Positions 20,041-26,575 of a DNA stretch of 64,000 nt are shown piece after piece; the stretch's first letter is position 1, and each line of letters opens with the position of its first letter. Origin of the DNA: Shewanella insulae (lineage in GTDB: Bacteria > Pseudomonadota > Gammaproteobacteria > Enterobacterales > Shewanellaceae); the NCBI RefSeq assembly GCF_009831655.1, contig NZ_WRPA01000002.1:248001-312000 (forward strand), in the 5' to 3' direction. Both the position numbers and the translations under genes were made by a program. The notes under the pieces are model-generated. The model had not been told where the DNA came from, ran no database searches, and saw only the letters and a list, made by a program, of their open reading frames with translations.

Positions 20041-20483
20041 TGTGAAAACCCCTTTCAATTTTGATTATAAAATTCTTATAAAATGGACTTTAACCTAGTA
20101 TGAAAGCCATTAAGGTTAACCCGATCACACTTTCCCCGCCAGTAGTTAGATATTTTGTTGTAATGAATTTACCAAAGCATTTGCGCTAGCCGCACTGCAA
20201 ATATAGCAACTCCCACCTAGGCTGCCAGCCACCCGGCAAAATTTATTACTCGCCCTAGGCCATCGCCGAAAAATTGGTTTTACACCCAAATAAGACTCAT
20301 AAAATAAGCTTGTATGACAACAGGTTAAACTCACTGTAGTAAAGCCACCAAATCGAAATCCCAGGCGGTGAAGTCGATCACAAAACCAGCAAACGGATCG
20401 CGCTAGGCTGAAACCATAGCAAAGGGAAATTAACCACTTTTGCTATGACCTCTCACCCATTTTGACCAAGAAGGACGGCCAAT
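20041..20483. other. 440-bp divergent region between udp and ydcH
   Basis: An AT-rich control region. On the minus strand a TATAAT hexamer at 20064-20069 could be the udp -10 box, with no good -35. Near ydcH lies an inverted repeat CATAGCAAA/TTTGCTATG (20415-20423 and 20439-20447) with a 15-base loop. No credible gene is seen. Confidence 0.5.
20415..20447. repeat. 9-bp inverted repeat upstream of ydcH
   Basis: CATAGCAAA and TTTGCTATG are perfect complements separated by 15 bases, about 37 bases before the ydcH start codon. It could be an operator or a leader hairpin. No U-tract follows, so it is not a terminator. Confidence 0.5.
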
Positions 20484-20699
20484 ATGTTTCCAGAATACAG
20501 AGACCTGATCAGCGAACTAAAATCAAAAGACGCGCATTTTCTCAAGATGTTTAACAAACACAACGAACTCGACGACGAGATTAAAGAGCTAGAGCAACAT
20601 GCGGCCAGCGATTTCACCCCAGAGGTCAAGGTACTCAAACAGCAGAAACTGCATATCAAAGAGGAGCTGCATCAAATCCTTAAGTCCCACGACAAATAA
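20484..20699 (+). CDS. ydcH: YdcH-family small protein (DUF465)
   Basis: A 71-residue, highly charged, helical protein starting MFPEYRDLISELK, the DUF465/YdcH signature. Its length and the central HNELDDEI and C-terminal QKLHIKEEL segments match E. coli YdcH (74). It probably forms a helical hairpin or coiled coil; its function is not established. A ribosome binding site (AAGGACGG) precedes the ATG. Confidence 0.9.
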   Translation: MFPEYRDLISELKSKDAHFLKMFNKHNELDDEIKELEQHAASDFTPEVKVLKQQKLHIKEELHQILKSHDK

Positions 20700-20717
20700 C
20701 GCGGGCATTAGACATTA

Positions 20718-20741
20718 AAAAGGGCGCCTAAGCGCCCTTTT
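20718..20741. terminator. Bidirectional terminator between ydcH and the decarboxylase gene
   Basis: The 10-bp stem AAAAGGGCGC/GCGCCCTTTT with a CTAA loop has A and T runs on both sides and serves both converging genes. Confidence 0.9.
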
Positions 20742-20783
20742 CATCTCTCTAAAATCCCCTTTTACCTTAGAGGCTCTTCCTTA

Positions 20784-21959
20784 TTAGAGATAGTAGTCTT
20801 TCAACGGCGGGAAACCGTTGAAGCAGACCGCCGAATAGGTGGTGGTATAGGCACCGGCCGTCAGCCAGTACATACGGTCGCCTATGCTTAGATCCAGCGG
20901 CAGGCCGTAGCTGTAGTGCTCATACATGATGTCGGCGCTGTCACAGGTAGGGCCGGCGATCACGCAGCGATCCAACTCGCCCTGACGCTCGGTATAGATG
21001 GGGAATTTAATCGCCTCATCCATGGTCTCAATCAGGCCGGAAAACTTACCCACATCGGTAAATACCCAGCGCTCCAACGCCGTCTGCGACTTCTTGCTGA
21101 TCAGCACCACCTCAGACACCAGTACACCGGCGTTGGATAGCAGCGAGCGACCCGGCTCCAGGATGATCTGCGGCAGCTGCTCGCCAAAATCTTCCTTAAG
21201 AAAGTGGGTGATCTGCTCGGCATAGGTACCCAGCTCGTTGGTCTTATCCAGATAGTTCGCCGGGAAGCCGCCGCCTAGGTTGATCATCTTCAGCTCTATG
21301 CCATGCTCTTCACGCAGACGCTCGAAGATGCTCTTCACCTTGGCGATGGCCGAGTCCCAGGCGCCTATGTCGCGCTGCTGTGAGCCCACATGAAACGAGA
21401 TGCCATAGGGCTCGAGCCCCAATTGCTTGGCCAGCACCAACAACTCGAAGGCCATCTCATTCTGGCAGCCGAACTTACGCGACAAGGGCCAATCTGCCGT
21501 GTGGGTGCCTTCGGTCAGGATGCGCACATAGACACGTGAACCGGGCGCCTCCTCGGCGATCATACGCAGATCGGCTTCAGAATCGGAGGCATACATGCGC
21601 ACACCGCGCTCATAGAAGGCGCGCACATCTTTGCGCTTCTTGATGGTATTGCCATAGCTAACCCTATCTGGCGTCACGCCGATGTCGCTTACCATATCCA
21701 GCTCATAGATAGAGGCGATATCGAAGTTGGCGCCACGGTCGCGCAGCAGGGTCAATACTTCCTTGGCGGGATTCGCCTTGACGGCATAATAGATACTGGC
21801 ATAAGGGAAATTATGCACCATATCATCATATTGTTTTGCAATGATTTTAGTGTCAATCACCACGAAAGGTGTCGGTTTGTCCTGAGCAAAGGCCTTGATA
21901 CGCTCAAAGGTAGCCTGGTCATAATACTCATTAACATCAATCGCTTGAAATTGGCTAAT
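20784..21959 (-). CDS. Type III PLP ornithine/lysine decarboxylase, apparent AUU start
   Basis: A fold-type III (alanine-racemase-like) decarboxylase closely resembling Pseudomonas SpeC, which makes putrescine from ornithine. Visible motifs are YYAVKANP (PLP lysine), FDIASIYELD, YGNTIKK, GISFHVGSQQ, MINLGGGFP, EPGRSL, GPTCDSADIMYE and the C-terminal GAYTTTYSAVCFNGFPPLK. Homology clearly extends upstream of the first GTG (at 21863) through EYYDQATFERIKAFAQDKPTPFVVIDT. No ATG, GTG or TTG exists in that frame between this homologous part and the TAA stop upstream. An ATT codon at 21959-21957, ten bases after a GGAGA site, would give 391 residues, close to SpeC (387). The start is therefore inferred to be AUU. 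The family call is secure. Confidence 0.85.
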   Translation of the reverse strand: MSQFQAIDVNEYYDQATFERIKAFAQDKPTPFVVIDTKIIAKQYDDMVHNFPYASIYYAVKANPAKEVLTLLRDRGANFDIASIYELDMVSDIGVTPDRVSYGNTIKKRKDVRAFYERGVRMYASDSEADLRMIAEEAPGSRVYVRILTEGTHTADWPLSRKFGCQNEMAFELLVLAKQLGLEPYGISFHVGSQQRDIGAWDSAIAKVKSIFERLREEHGIELKMINLGGGFPANYLDKTNELGTYAEQITHFLKEDFGEQLPQIILEPGRSLLSNAGVLVSEVVLISKKSQTALERWVFTDVGKFSGLIETMDEAIKFPIYTERQGELDRCVIAGPTCDSADIMYEHYSYGLPLDLSIGDRMYWLTAGAYTTTYSAVCFNGFPPLKDYYL

Positions 21960-22182
21960 CTCGCCAGTATCTCCGTAGCAGAATAAAAATAGTTCAGCCT
22001 GATTCCGTTAAAAATCGCTGCGAAGTAAACGCTATTTCCCTGCCGAGATCAACGAATTTTTATGCTTAATAAGTAATTTTTTATTCCGAAAGGTACTACG
22101 CAATTTCTCCCGCAGCAAAAACCAAGCTAAGCCGATAATCATTAAGGAAAATTCTTATCGGCAACAGATGATGGTTTTCGGC

Positions 22183-22638
22183 TTATTTCACCACCTCGAG
22201 CAGGGCCTTGGCCGAATCGACCTGAACTACCTTGAGGATCTTGAGCCCATCTAGGGTGATCACCGTCGCCGTCTCCTTGTCACCGGGCAGCAGGTGAGTC
22301 GCCTCGCCCTCCTGATCCAGGCCTATTGTGAAGCCGAGGTCTTGCATCTTGGGGATGGCCACAAACTTGGCGATCAAGGAGGGCATGCCACTGATGTCGG
22401 CCACATAACGCCAATTGCTAGGCATAGGCCCCTCCAGAGACTCTAGCGCCTCCTGGATGATCTCCCCCCCTTTCATGCCACGGCTAAAGAGTAAAACCTG
22501 AGTATTGGTGCTAAGCTCCCACACGGCCTGGTGTTGATCCGCCAGGGTGATCGTCTCGATACGGTCGCCTGTGGTCAGGCTACTGGCCAGGCTGGCGGCC
22601 GAAAACAGCACGCCCACGGCCAAAATTAACGCTTTCAT
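22183..22638 (-). CDS. Small periplasmic protein, possibly YtfJ/thioredoxin-fold-like
   Basis: A 151-residue protein with a signal peptide (cleavage near LASS, about residue 20). The remainder (GDRIETITLADQHQ, then VLLFSRGMKGGEI, then ATVITLDGLKILKV) has the strand order of a thioredoxin or peroxiredoxin-like fold, somewhat like E. coli YtfJ. The mature protein contains no cysteine, so redox activity is unlikely. It is a single gene, divergent from mscS. Function unknown. Confidence 0.7.
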   Translation of the reverse strand: MKALILAVGVLFSAASLASSLTTGDRIETITLADQHQAVWELSTNTQVLLFSRGMKGGEIIQEALESLEGPMPSNWRYVADISGMPSLIAKFVAIPKMQDLGFTIGLDQEGEATHLLPGDKETATVITLDGLKILKVVQVDSAKALLEVVK

Positions 22639-22871
22639 AATGCCTCTTTCACTAAACAGATAGCTTATCTTAGGGGTGAAATAGACTATATCTTATACTG
22701 GTCGACAATCCCTCGAATGAATCACAATTGCTTGATGCGCTTCACGCTAATTTTTACCATGAAGCAAACTTGAGATATTTGTTATCAAGCCATTGAATAT
22801 TAAGTAACATACCCAAATTAAGACCCAAGGCGGGGCGATCTAGGTTCCCGGTAAATTTTAGGATGAGTGTT

Positions 22872-23705
22872 ATGAATGAGAATGGTCTGGAGCAGGAGCT
22901 GGCGCAACTGCAGAATGTCTACAACCTGTTGACCGAGTTTCTGGTGAAATACAGCTTTCAGCTGGTCGGCGCGCTACTTATCTTCCTCTTGGGACTCTGG
23001 GTCGCCAACAAGATCTCCAACCTGGTGGCTAGCCAGTTTGAGAAGCATGAGATAGACATCACCCTAAGCAACTTCGTCTCCAATCTGGTGCGCATTCTCA
23101 TCATAATCATGGTGGGGGTTATCGCCCTGGGCAAACTGGGGATCAGCATCACGCCTATGGTGGCGGCTATCGGTGCGGCCTCCCTAGGCGCAGGCCTGGC
23201 GCTACAGGGGATGCTCTCTAACTACGCGGCGGGCGTCACCATAATCGTCACCCGCCCCTTCGTGGTGGGCAACACCATAGAGATCCAGGGGGTCAGCGGT
23301 GTGGTCAAGAGCATCCACCTGGGACTGACCCTGCTCACCAACGAGGAAGGCGAGGTGATCAGCATCCCCAACAAACATATCGTCGGTGAGATCCTGCACA
23401 ACTCCTTTAGCGACAAGCTGGTCGAGATTCGCTTCAACATCAGCTACGCCAGCGACGCCAACCAGGTGCTGACCATCGCCCAGCGGGTGCTGGATGCCAA
23501 CGAAGAGGTAAATCGGGAACGCGCCCCTCAGATAGGGATAAACGGCTTCAACAGCATAGGCTTAGAGATAGGCCTGCGTTACTGGGTGCCCACCAATAGC
23601 TACTACCAGAACAAGTATCAGGTCAACCTGGAGCTGATCAACGCGCTACGCCAGGCCGGCATAGAGATCCCCTGCCCGGTGCGCGAAATTCATATCGAAC
23701 GCTAA
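22872..23705 (+). CDS. mscS: MscS-type small-conductance mechanosensitive channel
   Basis: A 277-residue channel with three membrane helices. The glycine/alanine-rich pore helix reads AAIGAASLGAGLALQGMLSN and is followed by the MscS beta-domain start (RPFVVGNTIEIQGVSGVV). Length matches E. coli MscS (286). It releases osmolytes on hypo-osmotic shock. The ATG chosen has AGGA eight bases upstream; another ATG three codons earlier has no ribosome binding site. Confidence 0.93.
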   Translation: MNENGLEQELAQLQNVYNLLTEFLVKYSFQLVGALLIFLLGLWVANKISNLVASQFEKHEIDITLSNFVSNLVRILIIIMVGVIALGKLGISITPMVAAIGAASLGAGLALQGMLSNYAAGVTIIVTRPFVVGNTIEIQGVSGVVKSIHLGLTLLTNEEGEVISIPNKHIVGEILHNSFSDKLVEIRFNISYASDANQVLTIAQRVLDANEEVNRERAPQIGINGFNSIGLEIGLRYWVPTNSYYQNKYQVNLELINALRQAGIEIPCPVREIHIER

Positions 23706-23747
23706 AGTCATATCGAGCGTTAATTCCACCAGCATGAGCGCTGCGGC

Positions 23748-24626
23748 TTACAGGCCGCGCTGCCACTCCTGGCGCAGGGGTACCAGCCCCTGAATCGCCT
23801 GATCGACCTGGGCCAGCAGGCTCTGCTTGTCGCGGCCCAGTATCCCCTTGAGCACCAAATAGTTAGAGGCGTGATCCGAGCGAAATATGGTCTTCTTCAG
23901 TTCGAGTTCGCCCAGCAGCAGCTGCATCTCGCTCAGCAGGCCATGCTGGTCCGGCAGCTTAAAGTCGCCGTCGAATCCGGCGTCCATACGCGCCTTGCCA
24001 AGGGGCAGGGTCACCACCAGGGTCGACAAATAGTCCGACTGCGCCTGGTTCATCAGGCGCGCCGAATTAATCGCATGTTGCCTGGACAACTCCACGCCCC
24101 CCAGGCCATTGAGTATCATCACTGAAGACTTCATGCCGGCGGCGCGTATGCGCTTAAGTGCCAGCAAGGAGGAGTCGAAGGTCTCGCCTTTCTCGATACG
24201 GGCCAGCACCTCGTCATCGCCGCTCTCGCAGCCCACGTACAGTAGGCTGAGCCCCAACTCTCTGAGACGGGCGAGCTGTGCATCCGTCTTATTGTTGAGA
24301 TTACGCGGCAGGCAGTAACTGCTGATGCGGGTCACCTGGGGCAGATGCTCACGGATCAACAAACAGATGGCTTCGAGACGATTGAAGGGCAGGCTCATGG
24401 CATCACCATCTGCTAGAAATACCCTTGAGATCGGCAGATTTCGCTGGGCAACCCGTTGAATGTCTTCTGCGATTTTATCTATTTTTTGTGCACGAAATTG
24501 CTTCTGCGGCGCACTATACATATCGCAGAAATGGCAGCGATTCCAGCTACAGCCATTGGTGACCTGAAGTATGAGCGACTTCCACTCGGAAGGCGGCCGA
24601 AATAACGGTTCGATATAATTAATCAT
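23748..24626 (-). CDS. Radical SAM protein with CX4CX2C cluster motif
   Basis: A 292-residue radical SAM enzyme. The [4Fe-4S] site reads CSWNRCHFC near residues 26-34, so the first spacing is four residues rather than the usual three. This TNGCSxNxCxFCxMY pattern occurs in a subgroup of radical SAM proteins. Downstream are VFLADGDAMSLP (a metal or SAM-proximal strand), LLYVGCESGDDEVL (the GxES-like SAM motif) and ILNGLGGVE. There is no C-terminal extra cluster domain. The gene stands alone and the substrate is unknown; annotation as a coproporphyrinogen oxidase relative would overstate the evidence. Confidence 0.85.
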   Translation of the reverse strand: MINYIEPLFRPPSEWKSLILQVTNGCSWNRCHFCDMYSAPQKQFRAQKIDKIAEDIQRVAQRNLPISRVFLADGDAMSLPFNRLEAICLLIREHLPQVTRISSYCLPRNLNNKTDAQLARLRELGLSLLYVGCESGDDEVLARIEKGETFDSSLLALKRIRAAGMKSSVMILNGLGGVELSRQHAINSARLMNQAQSDYLSTLVVTLPLGKARMDAGFDGDFKLPDQHGLLSEMQLLLGELELKKTIFRSDHASNYLVLKGILGRDKQSLLAQVDQAIQGLVPLRQEWQRGL

Positions 24627-24746
24627 TTTACACCTGTCTCAAAATGTTACCGAGATGTGAGCATTTTCATAGTTTTTCGCTTTCGGACCCACTTCTCGCT
24701 CCATAAATTGATCTCGTTCAATTTATGTTCAAGCAAAGTCAGTAGA

Positions 24747-25100
24747 ATGACTGACGTTAATCTAATTAAGATTAATCTTTTACAACTGTCTGACGCTGTC
24801 AGCACAGAAGATATATTGGCTACATCGGCCGACAAACGTGTAGATAATAACATGCAAATAGCACAGCAACTGCAAGACAGGCGAGGGAACGTCCTGCATC
24901 ATGATGAGCATTGGAGCTCGATGAGTGCGGAACAAAAGATGGCCCTCTATAGCCTGCATCGATACGGGTATCGGCTGTTGTTTGTTCGCCATTTGCCTTC
25001 GGGTCCACTGGCGATCATCGCCCAACAGAACCGGCTGTCGACCATAGACAGATATGGTGAAGTTGAACATGATCCTAAGATCCAACTCAGGGAACAGTAA
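24747..25100 (+). CDS. Hypothetical protein, about 117 aa
   Basis: An unrecognised cytosolic protein with no signal peptide. The first part (MTDVNLIKINLLQLS) is less characteristic. The second part (from about residue 35: IAQQLQDRRGNVLHHDEHWSSM, then LHRYGYRLLFVRHL, GPLAIIAQQNRLSTID) looks like a compact conserved domain. The reading frame is open further upstream to 24657, but that stretch is low-complexity and AT-rich. An internal ATG at about codon 36 is another possible start. A hairpin terminator follows, consistent with a real gene. Confidence 0.6.
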   Translation: MTDVNLIKINLLQLSDAVSTEDILATSADKRVDNNMQIAQQLQDRRGNVLHHDEHWSSMSAEQKMALYSLHRYGYRLLFVRHLPSGPLAIIAQQNRLSTIDRYGEVEHDPKIQLREQ

Positions 25101-25148
25101 CCGACTCGGTGGCTGAAGAGCCTAGCGGCTCAATTACCCGAACATAGA

Positions 25149-25172
25149 GGAGCACACCCTGTGCTCCTTTAT
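25149..25172. terminator. Terminator between the hypothetical gene and elaA
   Basis: The stem GGAGCAC/GTGCTCC with a five-base loop is followed by TTTATTT on the plus strand. It serves the hypothetical gene and perhaps the converging elaA. Confidence 0.75.
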
Positions 25173-25191
25173 TTGTACTCGCGCTCCTCAA

Positions 25192-25644
25192 TCAGGCGTC
25201 TAGCAACATATCGAGATGGGGGATACCATCCTCGAGATAGACCTCAGACACGGGTCGAAAACCCACCCCTTGATAGAAGCCCTTAAGGTATTCCTGCGCA
25301 CCAATCTGTATTCCCTGCTCAGGCCAAGCCTGTTTGGCGATAGCAATGGCCTCCTGCATCAATGGCTTGGCGACACCTTCTCCACGGGCAGAAGGCGCGA
25401 CGATGACACGGCCGATACTGACCTGAGGATAACTCACCCCGGGGGCCAAGACTCTGGCATAGGCGGCGATCCGCCCTTGCTCATCCAGGCCTAACAGATG
25501 ACGGGTCTCGGGCAGGCTGTCTTTGCCGTCCAGCTCTGGGTAGGCACAGGCCTGTTCAACCACAAACACATCGACCCGCAGCTTCAAGAGCTCGTACAGC
25601 CGATCCAGACTCAGCTTGGCAAATGCCACATTCTCCCAACGCAC
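25192..25644 (-). CDS. elaA: ElaA-family GNAT N-acetyltransferase
   Basis: A 150-residue GNAT acetyltransferase. Similarity to E. coli ElaA runs the full length: LYELLKLRVDVFVVEQ, YPELDGKD, ARVLAPG, IGRVIVAPSARGEGVAKPLM (the acetyl-CoA pyrophosphate loop, here with the R-G-x-G-V-A core), IGAQEYLKGFYQGVGF and EDGIPH. Its substrate is unknown. Single gene. Confidence 0.92.
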   Translation of the reverse strand: MRWENVAFAKLSLDRLYELLKLRVDVFVVEQACAYPELDGKDSLPETRHLLGLDEQGRIAAYARVLAPGVSYPQVSIGRVIVAPSARGEGVAKPLMQEAIAIAKQAWPEQGIQIGAQEYLKGFYQGVGFRPVSEVYLEDGIPHLDMLLDA

Positions 25645-25788
25645 ACCATTCTCCTCAATTTATCAAAAACTTACCAAATCGCTGAACCTAGTTTAACGAC
25701 ATTATCAAGCAACAGATGCTAGCAGATAGTGGCTCACTCGCAGTGATGCATGAGAAGGTGTGATGCCCACCGCAAATTTTGGCCAGAC

Positions 25789-25818
25789 TTGACCTCGGTC
25801 AAATACATACATTATAAA
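25789..25818 (+). promoter_or_regulatory. Promoter of the cytochrome c gene with a dyad over the -35 box
   Basis: TTGACC and TATAAA are spaced by 18 bases, a good sigma-70 promoter. The -35 box is the left arm of the dyad TTGACC-TC-GGTCAA. This also has the 5-4-5 layout of FNR/NNR-family boxes, with C/G where FNR prefers T/A. A regulator bound here would cover the -35 element. Confidence 0.55.
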
Positions 25819-25933
25819 TACACCTATTATTCATTTGCCAAAGTTAACCATTCTAAACTAGGAAGCACCGGATTGACGCCGCCTACATTTAGATGACCTA
25901 AGTCGTCTGTCATCAGATATTGCGACAACATTT

Positions 25934-25952
25934 GTTCTTAATAATTAAGAAC
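25934..25952. repeat. 19-bp perfect palindrome in the cytochrome c leader
   Basis: GTTCTTAATAATTAAGAAC has 9-bp arms around one central base. It ends 19 bases before the ATG and just before the ACGGAG ribosome binding site. Its symmetry suits a dimeric DNA-binding regulator; as RNA it could form only a weak AT hairpin with a larger loop. Confidence 0.65.
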
Positions 25953-25971
25953 TTATTCTTACGGAGTACAT

Positions 25972-26268
25972 ATGAAAAAGATTGCCCTTATCGCATTAGC
26001 AAGCCTATTCTCTCTGGCAGCGCAAGCCGGCGATATCGAAGCAGGTAAAGCAAAATCTATGCTCTGCGCCGCCTGCCACGGTGCCGATGGTATCTCTCTG
26101 GCCCCCATCTACCCTAACCTCAAAGGCCAAAAGGCTCAATATATAGAGAAACAGCTGAAAGCCTTCAAGGAAGGTACCCGACAAGACCCAGTGATGGCAC
26201 CTATGGCCATGCCACTGACAGACGAAGATATCGCCAACCTGGCGGCTTATTACGAGAGCCTAAAATAA
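25972..26268 (+). CDS. Small periplasmic cytochrome c (c553/c5-like)
   Basis: A 98-residue monohaem class I cytochrome c. The signal peptide is cleaved after AQA (about residue 19). The haem-binding motif CAACH follows at residues 32-36, and a methionine in VMAPMAMPL is the likely sixth ligand. The C-terminal helix is LAAYYESLK. It sits directly upstream of the nos cluster in the same direction. It could be an electron donor to nitrous oxide reductase or to another periplasmic reductase, but a hairpin and a separate FNR box lie between, so it is not simply part of the nos operon. Confidence 0.93.
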   Translation: MKKIALIALASLFSLAAQAGDIEAGKAKSMLCAACHGADGISLAPIYPNLKGQKAQYIEKQLKAFKEGTRQDPVMAPMAMPLTDEDIANLAAYYESLK

Positions 26269-26302
26269 ATCGCGTTCCATAGAGAGCAACTATACTCTCC
26301 CA

Positions 26303-26346
26303 ACAGGTCGCGCCCCATCGCTCTGGCGACGCGGCCTGTCGTTTAG
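26303..26346 (+). terminator. Probable terminator after the cytochrome c gene
   Basis: The 10-bp stem ACAGGTCGCG/CGCGGCCTGT (one G-T pair) with a 17-base loop is followed by a short T-rich stretch. Termination may be partial. Confidence 0.55.
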
Positions 26347-26477
26347 TTAATAAGAAATAGTCGATAACAAAGCGGCCAATTTAATTTCAATGCCACTTAT
26401 TGACCGCCAGCCAGAGTGACCCAGCCCCCACGCCGCATCAGCCAAAACTCTGTCAAATTAACAAATTTGCAATTTAT

Positions 26478-26491
26478 TTGATCTTAATCAC
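26478..26491 (+). promoter_or_regulatory. FNR/EtrA-type box upstream of nosR
   Basis: TTGATCTTAATCAC matches the FNR consensus TTGAT-N4-ATCAA at nine of ten positions. It lies about 98 bases before the nosR start. A TATAAA at 26524-26529 could be the -10 box. FNR-family control of nos genes under oxygen limitation is well established, and EtrA is the Shewanella FNR orthologue. Confidence 0.75.
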
Positions 26492-26575
26492 GCCACGAGC
26501 TTAAAGATGCATTTAGGATGCACTATAAATAACGCTAGGTTGACACACCTTGAGACTGACTGTAGGAGCGTTCGA

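Larger units (their letters stand above)
25645..25971. other. 327-bp control region before the cytochrome c gene
   Basis: This region holds a promoter-like pair with a dyad over its -35 box and a 19-bp perfect palindrome just before the cytochrome c ribosome binding site (both listed separately). A promoter for elaA on the other strand must also lie here. No additional gene is seen. Confidence 0.55.

Noticed and set aside
24657..24746. Longer start for the 117-residue hypothetical gene
   Set aside because: The extra 30 residues are low-complexity and AT-rich, and overlap the expected promoter region of the divergent radical SAM gene.
26507..26575. Earlier ATG start for nosR
   Set aside because: It has no Shine-Dalgarno sequence, adds residues before the signal peptide and lies close to the FNR box and likely -10 element.
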